From contig NZ_STGM01000005.1 in assembly GCF_004854025.1 (NCBI RefSeq), forward strand, positions 1-64,000: a DNA stretch of 64,000 nt, in the 5' to 3' direction. A program made the position numbers and the translations under genes. This document shows, in pieces, positions 54,676 to 63,991 of the stretch (positions are counted from its first letter, which is position 1; every line of letters begins with the position of its first letter). The DNA is from Microbacterium hydrothermale. GTDB lineage: Bacteria > Actinomycetota > Actinomycetes > Actinomycetales > Microbacteriaceae. Under the pieces are notes generated by a model, which worked only from the letters and a program-made list of their open reading frames with translations, made no database searches and was not told the origin of the DNA.

Positions 54676-57600
54676 TCAGACCGAGCGGCGGCGCCGCAGG
54701 GCGAAAGCGAGTCCACCTGCGACCTCGAGGAAGCCACCCGCGAGGGCGATGCCCCACGGGGCCTCGGCGCCGGTGTTGGCGAGACCGCTGCCCGGGTTGC
54801 CCGCGGGGCGACCAGGCTGCGCGCCGGGCTCACCCGGAGCGGGAGCCGGGGTCGGCTCGGCGCTCGGCTGGCCGGGCTCGGGCGCGGCATCCGTCGCGAG
54901 CACCGCGCGACCGAGCGGGGCCGGGTCGACGATCGGCGTCGCCTCGAAGTACGACAGCGTCGCGTCGAGGTCGATCTGACCCGTGTCGGTGCGGTCGGTT
55001 CCGGCGGCGAAAGTCGGGAAGCCGTCTCCACCGTTGGCGAGGAACGAGTTCGTCACGACCGTGAACGTGTCGGTGTCGGCGATCGCGCGGCCCTGGTAGG
55101 CCATGGAGACGACCGAACCGACGCGCGGGTTCGCCGGGTCCTGCTCGTACGTGTAGGTGAAGCCGTCGGAGACGCCCAGGTGCAGCTTCGGGCGGTCGCC
55201 CTCGGCCTTCCACTGCTCGTTCAGGATGCCGCGGATCTGCTCGCCCGTCAGCGTCACCGTCACGAGGGTGTTGGCGAAGGGCTGCACGAGCGCGGCCTCC
55301 TTGTAGGTGACCACCCCGTCGTCGCCCTTCAGCAGGTCGGCGCGGAGGCCGCCCGGGTTCATCAGGGCGATCTGGGCCTTCGTCCCGGCGTAGGCGGGGT
55401 TCTGCGAAGTCGCCCACAGGTACACGTCGGCGACCCAGTTCCCCATCGACGACTCCACGCCGCGATCCGCACCCGAGGGGGTGCCGCCGCGCAGGATGTC
55501 TCCGCTGATCTCACCGACCGGCTTCGCGCCGATGACGTCGGCCTGCGCGACGTAGCCGGCGACCTTCGCCGCGATGTCGGCGTCCGCCGGGAACGCGCCC
55601 GCGAGCGGGAACGTCATGCCCGAGACGGATGCCAGGGAGTCGGTGCGCGTGTCCCAGTTCAGCGACAGCTGGCCCATGGCCTTGCCGTACTCCGAGGCCT
55701 GGATCACGGGGCGAGTGCGGTCGGCGCCGGCCACGGGCAGGTCGCACGCGTACGTCTGGTGCGTGTGCGCCGAGACGATCGCGTCGATCTCGGGCGAGGC
55801 GTTGACGGCGAGCGCGCCGAATCCGGCCTGGTCGGCCGCGAGGGCGGCGCAGTCGTTCGACGTGGCGGCGCCGGAGTGCGTGAGCAGCACGATCACGTCG
55901 GCCAGGTCGCCGGCCGTGATCTCGTCGGCCACGCGGTTCGCCGCTTCGAGCTGGTCGCCGAAGTCGAGGTCGGCGATGCCGGCCGGGTCGACCATGGTCG
56001 CCGTGTCCGGCGTCACGGTGCCGATGAAGGCGACGCGCACGCCGTCGACGTCCTTCACCGCGTACTCCTGCAGCGCGGGCTCTTTCGTGCCCTTCTTGTA
56101 GACGTTCGCGCCGAGGCCGAACTCCCCGCCGCCGTACTCGGGGAGCACGCGGTCGGTGAGGTCGGCGAAGCCGTGGTCGAACTCGTGGTTGCCGACGGCC
56201 GAGACGTCGAGGCCCGACGCCTTCAGCGTGTCGATCGTGGGGGAGTCGTCCTGGATGAGCGAGGTGAAGGTCGACGCGCCGATGTTGTCGCCCGCCGAGA
56301 CGAACAGCGTGTTCGGGTTCACGGCCTCCTTCGCCTTCACCGCGCCGGCGATGACGGCCGCGCCGGCCTCGCCCTGGGAGCCGGCCTCGAGGCGACCGTG
56401 GAAGTCGTTGATCGTGAGGATGTCGATGTTCTTCACGTTCGGGTTCTCGACCGCGAACACGGTGGTGGTGCCCGAGACCTCGTTGCCCACCGCCACGAGG
56501 GGGCGACCGGTGGGGGAGTCCGCGGCCGAGATGAACTCGACGCCCTCGGGGCCGAGGTCGCCGGCCTTCGACAGCAGCTCGCGGTCGGCGGTCTCGTCTC
56601 CCGTGAGCTGGTCTTCGACCGAGACCGAGAAGTCGCGGTTGTTGACGTATCCGGCGTAGGTCGCGTTCCGCGGGTCGGTGATGTCGTAGGTCATCACGCC
56701 GCCGACGCGCTCGAGGCCGATGAAGGCGTACGTGCGGCCGTCGACCACGCCGATCGCGAGGTTCTCCGGCTCGGGGCCCTTGTCGTCGCTGCGGCCCTCG
56801 AGGTTCGAGGCCGAGTGGTTCGAGTTGAAGAAGTCGGGGTTCGCGTCGTGCGTGATGCGCTCGAAGTCGGAGCCGGAGTCGAAGACCTGCGCGCCGTCGG
56901 TCGTCCAGACCGAGAAGCCGCGGCCCCCGAACGTGTACAGCTCGGAGTAGCAGGTGCCGTCGGCGTTCAGACCCATGTCGGTCGCGACGTTCAGCCGGCC
57001 GAGGTCGGCGTCGCCGAGCGAGCCGGCGAGCGGGCTGTCGGCGCACACCGGGGCGAGACCGTCGGAGCCGAGGTCCTTCACGCGGGCGGTGTCGGTGAAG
57101 TCGCCCCACTCGCGGCCGTCGCCCTCGTTGGCGGTGACGAGGTAGGTCTCCCCGCCCGCCTCGTAGGCCTGGATGCCGTCGGGCATGTACATGCCGAACA
57201 GGCCCGGGTAGCTCTTCTGGTGATAGGTGGGCGCGTCCTTCGGGTCGCGGTCGCTCGCGTCGAGCGTCTCGACGCCGTAGTCCTTGAAGCCGAGAGAACG
57301 GATGCCGGTGACCTCCGCCGAGGCGAGATCGACCGTCGCGACGGCGTTGGCCTCCTGCAGGGCGACGTAGGCGGTCGAACCGGCGATCGTGACGAACTCG
57401 GGCTCGAGGTTGCGGCTCACGCGGTTCGCGGCGAGGGGCGTGGAGCCCTGGTCGGGGGCGGCGACGTCGGGGCCGAACACGCGCACGGCGGGGTCGAGGG
57501 GCTTCGACCCGCCCTGCTCGAAGGCTCCGAAGCCGGCCGTGCGAACGGCATCCTGCCCCGGCGCGGCCTTCTCGGCGGGGAGCGCGACGACGCCGACCGA

Positions 57601-58161
57601 GCCCTCGGGGTCGGTGGAGAAGTCGTCGGCGGGCTCGCCCTCGTTCGCGACGACGGCGAAGGCGCCGTCGGCCGAGATCGACACCATGTCGGGCAGGGCG
57701 CCCACGATGACCTCGCCGAGGATCGTCGGCTCGGCGGCATCCGCGTCGAAGAACACCAGGCGGCCGGGCGCGGTCTTGTCGGCGGCCTCGAGGGCGATCA
57801 CGCCGAGGCCGTCGGCGCGCACGGCGAGCGAGTTGGCGACGCCCGTGCCGGCGATGGCGTAGAGCTTCGCGGGAGCGGCGGGGTTGCGGTTGTCGAGCAC
57901 GTCGACGGCACCGGCCTGCGCGTTCACGACGAACAGGCGGTTCTTGTAGGCGTGCACGATCTCGGCGGCGGACTGGTCGAACACACCGGTCTCGTACGTG
58001 CCGAGCGGGCGCAGCGTCACCGCGCTGTCGGCGGCGGTGTCGCGCACGGGATCGGCGACGAGAGCGGCGGATGCCGCGGTGGCACTCGACAGGGCGAGAG
58101 CGCAGACCGCCGCGGTGGTCGCACTGAACGCGACCGCGCGGCGGAGAAGGGGCGAAGGCAT
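54676..58161 (-). CDS. choice-of-anchor I / 5'-nucleotidase surface protein with LAxTG sorting signal
   Basis: An 1161-residue secreted protein. It has a Sec signal peptide ending about ASA-AL (the ATG at 58161 is used because a signal peptide follows directly). Residues about 40-560 form a beta-propeller-like choice-of-anchor I domain. A metallophosphatase domain follows, with NIDILTINDFHGR, SAGDNIGAS, GNHEFDHGF and VLLTHSG, then a 5'-nucleotidase C-terminal domain (LRADLLKGDDGVVTYKEA). The C-terminus has an Ala/Pro/Gly spacer, L-A-N-T-G, a hydrophobic helix and an R-R-R-R tail, the layout for class E sortase anchoring. It probably hydrolyses extracellular nucleotides to salvage phosphate or nucleosides. 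Confidence 0.9.
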   Translation of the reverse strand: MPSPLLRRAVAFSATTAAVCALALSSATAASAALVADPVRDTAADSAVTLRPLGTYETGVFDQSAAEIVHAYKNRLFVVNAQAGAVDVLDNRNPAAPAKLYAIAGTGVANSLAVRADGLGVIALEAADKTAPGRLVFFDADAAEPTILGEVIVGALPDMVSISADGAFAVVANEGEPADDFSTDPEGSVGVVALPAEKAAPGQDAVRTAGFGAFEQGGSKPLDPAVRVFGPDVAAPDQGSTPLAANRVSRNLEPEFVTIAGSTAYVALQEANAVATVDLASAEVTGIRSLGFKDYGVETLDASDRDPKDAPTYHQKSYPGLFGMYMPDGIQAYEAGGETYLVTANEGDGREWGDFTDTARVKDLGSDGLAPVCADSPLAGSLGDADLGRLNVATDMGLNADGTCYSELYTFGGRGFSVWTTDGAQVFDSGSDFERITHDANPDFFNSNHSASNLEGRSDDKGPEPENLAIGVVDGRTYAFIGLERVGGVMTYDITDPRNATYAGYVNNRDFSVSVEDQLTGDETADRELLSKAGDLGPEGVEFISAADSPTGRPLVAVGNEVSGTTTVFAVENPNVKNIDILTINDFHGRLEAGSQGEAGAAVIAGAVKAKEAVNPNTLFVSAGDNIGASTFTSLIQDDSPTIDTLKASGLDVSAVGNHEFDHGFADLTDRVLPEYGGGEFGLGANVYKKGTKEPALQEYAVKDVDGVRVAFIGTVTPDTATMVDPAGIADLDFGDQLEAANRVADEITAGDLADVIVLLTHSGAATSNDCAALAADQAGFGALAVNASPEIDAIVSAHTHQTYACDLPVAGADRTRPVIQASEYGKAMGQLSLNWDTRTDSLASVSGMTFPLAGAFPADADIAAKVAGYVAQADVIGAKPVGEISGDILRGGTPSGADRGVESSMGNWVADVYLWATSQNPAYAGTKAQIALMNPGGLRADLLKGDDGVVTYKEAALVQPFANTLVTVTLTGEQIRGILNEQWKAEGDRPKLHLGVSDGFTYTYEQDPANPRVGSVVSMAYQGRAIADTDTFTVVTNSFLANGGDGFPTFAAGTDRTDTGQIDLDATLSYFEATPIVDPAPLGRAVLATDAAPEPGQPSAEPTPAPAPGEPGAQPGRPAGNPGSGLANTGAEAPWGIALAGGFLEVAGGLAFALRRRRSV

Positions 58162-58358
58162 GGCTGTGTCCTCGGATGCAGGGGGGAACTCACGCGTCGC
58201 GAACGGCGCACGAGGATGCCGCGGGGGCGGCGCCGCGGCGATCATGTCGCGCGGCGGTGACTCCCGGGTGAACGAGGGGGGAACGTCCCTCCCGGAACAA
58301 CCGTGGCTGCGCGGCGCAAGACCCCCGACACGCGGGCGAGCAGGATTACCCTGACGCC

Positions 58359-59078
58359 ATGACCACCGCGAACGGCGCGCACGCCGACGAACCGCACCGC
58401 CAGGGCCTCTCGCAGCGCCTGAACTGGCTGAGGGCCGGAGTCCTCGGCGCCAACGACGGCATCGTCTCGACCGCGGCGGTCGTGGTCGGCGTCGCGGGGG
58501 CGACGAGCGACACGGGCCCCGTGCTGATCGCTGGTCTCGCGGCCCTCGTCGGCGGCGCGATCTCGATGGCGCTGGGCGAGTACGTCTCGGTGTCGAGCCA
58601 GCGCGACAGCGAGCACGCGCTCATCCAGAAAGAGAAGCGCGAGCTCGCCGAAGACCCCGACGCCGAGCTCGCGGAGCTCGTCGGCATGTACGAGGCCCAA
58701 GGGCTCTCTCGCGACACCGCGACGCGCGTGGCGACCGAGCTGACGGCATCCGACGCCCTCAAAGCCCACCTCGCGGTCGAGCTCAACATCGACGCCGACG
58801 ACGTCGTGAGCCCGTGGGCCGCGGCGATCGCCTCGGCGGTGGCGTTCACGATCGGCGCCCTGCTGCCGCTGGCCACGATCCTCTTCACACCGGTCGAGAT
58901 CCGGGTGCCCTCGACGTTCGTCGCGGTGCTCATCGCCCTCGCCGTCACCGGGTACGTCGCGGCCTACATCGGCGGGGCGCGGCGCGGCCGGGCCGTGTTG
59001 CGCACGGTGATCGGCGGGGCGCTCGCGCTCGCCGCGACCTACGCCGTGGGCGCGCTCTTCGGTGTGTCCGCCGGATGA
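58359..59078 (+). CDS. VIT1/CCC1-family metal transporter
   Basis: A 239-residue membrane protein with the VIT1/CCC1 signature: LRAGVLGANDGIVSTAAVVVG in helix 1, GGAISMALGEYVSVSSQ in helix 2, a cytoplasmic helical hairpin (about 88-150, charged) and three more helices. The family moves Fe(II) or Mn(II) out of the cytosol in exchange for protons. The Asp and Met/Glu residues used for metal transport in plant VIT1 are present as N-D-G and M-A-L-G-E-Y. It is monocistronic, with no obvious metal-regulator site upstream. Confidence 0.93.
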   Translation: MTTANGAHADEPHRQGLSQRLNWLRAGVLGANDGIVSTAAVVVGVAGATSDTGPVLIAGLAALVGGAISMALGEYVSVSSQRDSEHALIQKEKRELAEDPDAELAELVGMYEAQGLSRDTATRVATELTASDALKAHLAVELNIDADDVVSPWAAAIASAVAFTIGALLPLATILFTPVEIRVPSTFVAVLIALAVTGYVAAYIGGARRGRAVLRTVIGGALALAATYAVGALFGVSAG

Positions 59079-59168
59079 CCGCCCGAGCGAACGCTGCTCC
59101 GCACGGGTGAGGCGGTGCCGCCCGCGGGGCAGGCGGTGCCGCCCGCGGCGGCGTGAGCGCCGGCATTC

Positions 59169-59239
59169 CTCGATAAACGCCGTTCCGGGTGAGAAACGCT
59201 CTGTCACCGCGTTTCCCGACAGGAATGGCGTTTATCGAG
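59169..59239. repeat. nested palindrome before the acyl-CoA dehydrogenase
   Basis: CTCGATAAACGCC (59169-59181) and GGCGTTTATCGAG (59227-59239) are perfect complements, extendable by TTCC/GGAA with one mismatch. Inside, GAAACGC (59193-59199) faces GCGTTTC (59209-59215), repeating the arm's AAACGC core. Confidence 0.8.
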
Positions 59240-59260
59240 AGGGGAATGGAAGTCGCGGGG

Positions 59261-59276
59261 CCTATTAATTAGTAGG
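59261..59276. promoter_or_regulatory. AT-rich operator candidate of the acyl-CoA dehydrogenase operon
   Basis: CCTATTAATTAGTAGG is a 16-bp near-perfect palindrome (one mismatched pair) 57 bp before the start codon, AT-rich in a GC-rich setting. Such dyads are typical MarR or TetR sites. The MarR gene at 61.5-62.1 kb, encoded within the same functional group, is the nearest candidate. Confidence 0.5.
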
Positions 59277-59332
59277 ACGTCCAGGTAACCTCGGGAGGGC
59301 GACGACGCCGTCGCCTCACGAAGGAGAGCCGC

Positions 59333-60511
59333 ATGGACACCACCCCTGCCCCCGCGCTCGACGCCTCGCCGGTCAGCACCCTGTCCGCCGACGAGCGCGC
59401 CGCGATCCTCGACGCCGTGCGCGACTTCGCCGCGACCGAGTTCGCCCCGCACACCCTCGAATGGGATGCCGAGAAGCACTTCCCCCGCGACGTCCTGCGC
59501 CGCGCCGGGGAGCTGGGTCTCGGCGGCGTCTACGTCAACGACGACGTGGGCGGCGCCGGGCTCTCTCGCGCGGACGCGGTGGCGATCTTCGAGGAGCTCG
59601 CCTACGGCGACCCCACCGTGACGGCCTACATCACGATCCACAACATGGTCGCGTGGATGATCGACACCTACGGAACCGCCGCCCAGCGGGAGCGATGGCT
59701 GCCGTCTCTGATCGCGATGGACGATCTCGGCGCCTACTGCCTCACCGAGCCGGGAGCGGGCTCGGATGCCGCCGCCATCACGACCTCGGCGATCCGCCAC
59801 GGCGACACCTACGTGCTCACGGGCGTGAAGCAGTTCATCTCGGGCGCCGGGGAGGCATCCGTCTACGTCGTCATGGCGCGCACCGGAGAGCCGGGGGCGC
59901 GCGGGATCAGCGCCTTCCTCGTGCCGGCCGACGCCGAGGGGCTGTCGTTCGGACCCAACGAGAAGAAGATGGGGTGGAACGCCCAACCCACCCGCCCCGT
60001 CATCCTCGACGAGGTGCGCGTTCCGGCCGAGAACCTGCTCGGCGGCGAGGGCCGCGGGTTCTCGATCGCGATGACGGCGCTCAACGGCGGGCGCCTGAAC
60101 ATCGCCACGTGCTCGCTCGGCGGGGCGCGGTGGGCGCTCGACCGCGCGATCGCCTACGTGCACGAGCGTTTCACGTTCGGCGAGGCCCTCAGCGAGAAGC
60201 AGTCGGTGATCTTCGCGGTCGCCGACATGGCTACCGAGCTCGACGCCGCGCGCCTGCTCGTGCGCGACGCCGCCCAGGCTCTGGACGCGAAGGCCCCCGA
60301 CGCCGCGACCCGCTGCGCGATGGCCAAGCGCTTCGCGACCGACGTGGGCTTCCGCGTCGCGAACGAGGCGCTGCAGCTGCACGGCGGCTACGGCTACCTG
60401 CAGGACTACGGCATCGAGAAGGTCGTACGCGACCTGCGGGTGCACCAGATCCTCGAGGGCACGAACGAGATCATGCGCCTCATCGTGGGGCGCAACGTCC
60501 TCGCCGCGTGA
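59333..60511 (+). CDS. acyl-CoA dehydrogenase (isobutyryl/short-branched-chain-like)
   Basis: A 392-residue flavoenzyme with the complete ACAD pattern: YCLTEPGAGSDAAAI (FAD/substrate loop), QFISGAGEASVYVVM, the RFTFGEALSEKQSV helix, LHGGYGYLQDYGIEKVVRD and the final HQILEGTNEIMRLIVGR. The Glu before G-T-N-E is the usual base. Similarity in these segments suggests the isobutyryl- or short/branched-chain group acting in valine or short fatty acid breakdown. It has a GAAGGAG ribosome site. Electrons would go to the EtfBA proteins encoded 2 kb downstream. Confidence 0.93.
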   Translation: MDTTPAPALDASPVSTLSADERAAILDAVRDFAATEFAPHTLEWDAEKHFPRDVLRRAGELGLGGVYVNDDVGGAGLSRADAVAIFEELAYGDPTVTAYITIHNMVAWMIDTYGTAAQRERWLPSLIAMDDLGAYCLTEPGAGSDAAAITTSAIRHGDTYVLTGVKQFISGAGEASVYVVMARTGEPGARGISAFLVPADAEGLSFGPNEKKMGWNAQPTRPVILDEVRVPAENLLGGEGRGFSIAMTALNGGRLNIATCSLGGARWALDRAIAYVHERFTFGEALSEKQSVIFAVADMATELDAARLLVRDAAQALDAKAPDAATRCAMAKRFATDVGFRVANEALQLHGGYGYLQDYGIEKVVRDLRVHQILEGTNEIMRLIVGRNVLAA

Positions 60512-60537
60512 GCGGCGCGACGCGCGCCGCGGGGCCG

Positions 60538-60616
60538 CGAGATCACACGTTCGGCGCGAACGCACACGCTCCAGCGGCGGCGTTGCGCGTGATCTCGGGC
60601 CGAACGTGTGATCTCG
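60538..60616. repeat. nested palindrome related to the 43.1-kb array
   Basis: CGAGATCACACGTTCGGC (60538-60555) and its exact complement (60599-60616) form 18-bp arms. The core GAGATCACACG is the same as in the three copies at 43101-43465. The inner part, GAACGCACACGC and GCGCGTGATCTCG, again repeats the arm word in degenerate form. Confidence 0.82.
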
Positions 60617-60688
60617 GCGCGCGACGGGCCGAGCAGCGTGCGAGCATGCCAGAAGCGGGGCCAACCGCGACGACACGACGGGAGTGAC

Positions 60689-61477
60689 ATGACCGATCAG
60701 GATGCCGCGTACGAGACGATCCGCGTCGAGCAGCGGGGCCGCGTCGGGTGGATCACCCTCGACCGGCCCGAGGCGCTGAACGCCCTCAACACGCAGTCGA
60801 TGCGCGACGTCGTCGCCGCCGCCGAGGCGTTCGACGCCGACGAGGGCGTGGGCGCGATCGTCGTGACGGGGAGCGAGAAGGCCTTCGCCGCGGGTGCCGA
60901 CATCAAGGAGATGGAGCAGAAGTCGGGCCTCGACATGATGCTCACCGATCACTTCGGGGCGTGGGCGCGCTTCGCGGCCGTCCGCACCCCCGTGATCGCC
61001 GCGGTCTCGGGCTACGCCCTGGGCGGCGGATGCGAACTCGCCCTCATGTGCGACGTGATCCTCGCCTCCGATCGCGCGAGGTTCGGACAGCCCGAGGTGC
61101 AGCTCGGCGTGATCCCCGGCATGGGCGGGACGCAGCGACTCGTGCGCGCCCTCGGGTACTACAAGGCCGCGGAGCTGGTGCTCACGGGACGCATGATCGA
61201 TGCGGCGGAGGCGGAGCGCGCGGGCCTGGTGTCGCGCGTCGTGCCCGCCGCGGAGCTGCTCGACGAGGCCGAGAGCGTCGCCCGCACGATCGCCGAGAAA
61301 CCCCTCCCCGCCCTGTACGCGGCGAAGGCGGCGCTCGACGTCGCCCTCGAGTCCACCCTCGCCGAGGGGGTGCGCTTCGAGCGGCAGGCTTTCGCGTCGC
61401 TCTTCGACACGGCCGACCAGAAGGAGGGGATGGCGGCGTTCCGCGAGAAGCGGTCGCCGTCGTTCACGCACCGATGA
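60689..61477 (+). CDS. enoyl-CoA hydratase (crotonase)
   Basis: A 262-residue crotonase with both catalytic glutamates in place: GGGCELALM and [20 protein letters not shown] forms the oxyanion hole and PGMGGTQRL follows. It hydrates short-chain enoyl-CoA. The ATG at 60689 follows GGGAGTG. It sits downstream of the acyl-CoA dehydrogenase and supplies the next beta-oxidation step. Its intact glutamates contrast with the isomerase-like relative at 9.7 kb. Confidence 0.94.
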   Translation: MTDQDAAYETIRVEQRGRVGWITLDRPEALNALNTQSMRDVVAAAEAFDADEGVGAIVVTGSEKAFAAGADIKEMEQKSGLDMMLTDHFGAWARFAAVRTPVIAAVSGYALGGGCELALMCDVILASDRARFGQPEVQLGVIPGMGGTQRLVRALGYYKAAELVLTGRMIDAAEAERAGLVSRVVPAAELLDEAESVARTIAEKPLPALYAAKAALDVALESTLAEGVRFERQAFASLFDTADQKEGMAAFREKRSPSFTHR

Positions 61478-61541
61478 GCGATGAGGGGCGACGGCATCCG
61501 GCGGGCGCTGCGGCCCGCGGATCCGCGCTGCCCGGCGAGGG

Positions 61542-62069
61542 TCAGAGCGGGTCGGGCACCGGTGCGGGGTCGGCGAAATCGCCCGCGCCCTTGCGGAAGC
61601 GCGCGATGATGCGCACGAGCTCCGTCGCATCCGCGTCGTCGAGCCCGAGGTCGGCGAACACGTCGTTCAGCGCCGCCGTGGCCTCGTCGACCCGGTGCCG
61701 CCCGGCGTCCGTCAGCGCGAGCAGCGCGGCGCGGCCGTCGGTCGGGTGCGGCTCCCGCGTGACGTATCCGTCGCGCGCCAAGCGCTCGACGGTGTTGGTC
61801 ACGCTCGTGGGGTGCACCTGCAGGCGCGCGATGGCGCTGGCCATCGGCATCCGCCCTTCGCGGGTGAAGGCGAGCAGTCGCAGCATCTCGAAGCGCGAGA
61901 ACGACAGGTCGAAGGGTTTCAACGCGCGGTCGATGGATGCCATGAGCAACTGGTGCGCGCGGATCACCGAGGTCACGACCGTCATGCCGCCGGCCGCGTC
62001 GTCCCAGCCGTGCGCGAGCCACTGGCGCTTGGCTTCGGCGATCGGATCGACCGGCAGTCGTCGGGTCAT
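61542..62069 (-). CDS. MarR-family transcriptional regulator
   Basis: A 175-residue MarR protein. The winged helix is at about 45-125 (LSFSRFEMLRLLAF, then RLQVHPTSVTNTVERLARDGY and EPHPTDGRAALLALT with its wing arginine). A GAGGAGG site precedes the ATG at 62069. It lies between the hydratase and etfB genes on the opposite strand. It probably represses the acyl-CoA oxidation genes, with an acyl-CoA or organic acid as ligand, although the ligand is not visible in the sequence. Confidence 0.92.
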   Translation of the reverse strand: MTRRLPVDPIAEAKRQWLAHGWDDAAGGMTVVTSVIRAHQLLMASIDRALKPFDLSFSRFEMLRLLAFTREGRMPMASAIARLQVHPTSVTNTVERLARDGYVTREPHPTDGRAALLALTDAGRHRVDEATAALNDVFADLGLDDADATELVRIIARFRKGAGDFADPAPVPDPL

Positions 62070-62123
62070 GGGTCCTCCTCGCGATTCACGGTACCGCTCG
62101 GCCGGCTCGGGGACGCGGCTTCC

Positions 62124-62148
62124 GGTCCCTTCGACAGGCTCAGGGACC
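62124..62148. repeat. GGTCCC-TTCGACAGGCTCA-GGGACC interspersed palindrome
   Basis: A 25-bp element with perfect GGTCCC/GGGACC arms around TTCGACAGGCTCA, between the divergent MarR and etfB genes. A degenerate copy lies at 11486-11510. Confidence 0.7.
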
Positions 62149-62249
62149 TCGCGGGAGTGGCGGCCGAGCCCGTCGGAGCCCCCGCGCCCCGAACTCCTCC
62201 GCCGCCGCGCTGCAGCGGCATCCGCCCCCTCACCGAAGGAGCCAGGTCG

Positions 62250-63029
62250 ATGAAGATCGTGGTGCTGATCAAAGAAGTCCCCGACACGTGGGGAGAACGA
62301 CGCCTCGACCTCGAGACGGGGCTGACCGACCGTTCCGCCTCGGCCCCGGTGCTCGACGAGATCGACGAGCGCGCGGTCGAGGCCGCCCTCGCCCACGCCG
62401 ACGAGCACCCGGGCACCGAGGTCGTGGTGCTCACGATGGCTCCGGCCTCCGCGACGGCGACGGTGCGCAAGGCCCTCGCGATGGGGGCGACCTCGGCCGT
62501 GCACGTCGTCGACGACGCCCTGCGCGGCGCCGACCTGCTGCTGACCGCCGACGTGCTCGCCGCGGCCATCCGCCGCACGGGGTTCGACCTCGTCGTGGCG
62601 GGGAACCTCTCCACCGACGGCGGCGGCGGAGTCGTTCCGGCGATGATCGCCGAGATCCTCGGCGTGCCGCAGCTCACGGCCCTGTCGCGCCTCGAGCTGA
62701 CCGACGACACGGTGTCGGGCGACCGCGTGAGCGACGCCGGGACGATGCGCGTGTCGGCATCCCTGCCCGCCGTGGTGTCGGTCACCGAGGCGCTCCCGGA
62801 GGGACGCTTCACGACGTTCAAGGGCATCATGGCGGCGAAGAAGAAGCCGTACGAGACGTGGGATCCGACCGAGCTCGGCGTCGAGGCCGACGACCCCGCC
62901 CAAGCGCGGTACATCATGCTGTCGGTCGCCGAGCGGCCGCCGCGCGCGGCCGGCACGAAGATCGTCGACGAGGGTGATGCGGGTGAGAAGCTCGCGGCCT
63001 TCCTCATCGCCGAGGGGGTGGCCCGGTGA
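62250..63029 (+). CDS. etfB: electron transfer flavoprotein beta subunit
   Basis: A 259-residue EtfB. It begins [18 protein letters not shown], has [13 protein letters not shown], the [21 protein letters not shown] segment and the [11 protein letters not shown] recognition-loop region near residue 190. With EtfA it accepts electrons from acyl-CoA dehydrogenases and passes them to the quinone pool. Its stop overlaps the etfA start (GTGA). The neighbouring acyl-CoA dehydrogenase is the evident partner. Confidence 0.95.
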   Translation: MKIVVLIKEVPDTWGERRLDLETGLTDRSASAPVLDEIDERAVEAALAHADEHPGTEVVVLTMAPASATATVRKALAMGATSAVHVVDDALRGADLLLTADVLAAAIRRTGFDLVVAGNLSTDGGGGVVPAMIAEILGVPQLTALSRLELTDDTVSGDRVSDAGTMRVSASLPAVVSVTEALPEGRFTTFKGIMAAKKKPYETWDPTELGVEADDPAQARYIMLSVAERPPRAAGTKIVDEGDAGEKLAAFLIAEGVAR

Positions 63030-63991
63030 GCGTCGCCGTGGTGCTGCTCGAGGTGCTGCCGTCCGGTGCGCTCGCCGCCTCGTCGGCCGGGCTGCTGGCC
63101 GCGGCCGCCGGGGTGGGCGAGCCGGTCGCCGTCATCGCGGCTCCGGCCGACGTGCTCGAGGGCGCCGCGGAGCAGGCCGCGGGCCTCGGGGCGGTGCGCG
63201 TGCTCACCGCCGCCGTCGATCCCGCCGTGCTGACCGGCCCCGTCGTCGACGCGCTCGCCGCGGCGGTGGCCGTCGAGAGCCCCGACCTCGTGCTCGCCTC
63301 GAACGCGATCGAGTCGCGCGACGCCGTGGCCCGCCTCGCGGTGCGATTGCGCCTTCCGCTCGCGACCGATGTCGTCGGCATCCGCCGCGACGACCTCGGC
63401 GTCGTCGCCCACCACTCGGCCTTCGGCGGAGCGTTCACCGTCGAGGGGGCGCCCACGTTCGGGCCGCTGGTCGCGACGCTGCGCCCCGGGGCGGTGGACG
63501 GCCGCCTCGACGCGCGACCGCTGTCGGCGCGGGGCCTCGACGTGTCGGCATCCGGAATCCCCTCGGCACGGGTCGAGGACTTCTCCGAGACCGCCGCGCC
63601 CTCGACGCGGCCCGAGCTGCGCGGAGCCGCCGCGGTCGTCGCGGGAGGCCGCGGGGTGGGCTCGAAAGAGGACTTCGCCCTCGTCGAGCAGCTCGCCGAC
63701 GTGCTCGGCGCGGCCGTCGGCGCGTCTCGAGCCGCCGTCGACGCGGGATACGTGCCCGCGACCGCCCAGGTGGGGCAGACCGGGGTGTCGGTCTCTCCGC
63801 GGCTGTATGTGGCGCTCGGTATCTCCGGGGCCATCCAGCACCGCGCGGGCATGCAGACGGCGGGCGTGATCGTAGCGGTCGACAAGAACCCCGAGGCGCC
63901 CATCTTCGACATCGCCGACTTCGGTATCGTCGGAGATCTGTTCACCGTCGTCCCGCAACTGATCAGCGCGCTCGAGGCTCCGAAGAAATAG
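63026..63991 (+). CDS. etfA: electron transfer flavoprotein alpha subunit
   Basis: A 321-residue EtfA starting at a GTG in the etfB stop. The C-terminal FAD domain is clear: [20 protein letters not shown], then [32 protein letters not shown] and [20 protein letters not shown]. The N-terminal domain has diverged more, as usual. It holds the FAD of the heterodimer. Nine bases after its stop the window ends, so a further gene of the operon cannot be excluded. Confidence 0.95.
   Translation: MSVAVVLLEVLPSGALAASSAGLLAAAAGVGEPVAVIAAPADVLEGAAEQAAGLGAVRVLTAAVDPAVLTGPVVDALAAAVAVESPDLVLASNAIESRDAVARLAVRLRLPLATDVVGIRRDDLGVVAHHSAFGGAFTVEGAPTFGPLVATLRPGAVDGRLDARPLSARGLDVSASGIPSARVEDFSETAAPSTRPELRGAAAVVAGGRGVGSKEDFALVEQLADVLGAAVGASRAAVDAGYVPATAQVGQTGVSVSPRLYVALGISGAIQHRAGMQTAGVIVAVDKNPEAPIFDIADFGIVGDLFTVVPQLISALEAPKK

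Noticed and set aside
55180..58260. Very long plus-strand open frame opposite the nucleotidase-like gene
   Set aside because: It is antisense to a gene with clear domains. Its translation is Arg/Gly/Val-rich with no family features, as expected from GC-rich shadow frames.
62066..63958. Long minus-strand open frame opposite etfBA
   Set aside because: EtfB and EtfA are certain on the plus strand. The antisense translation has no recognisable domain.
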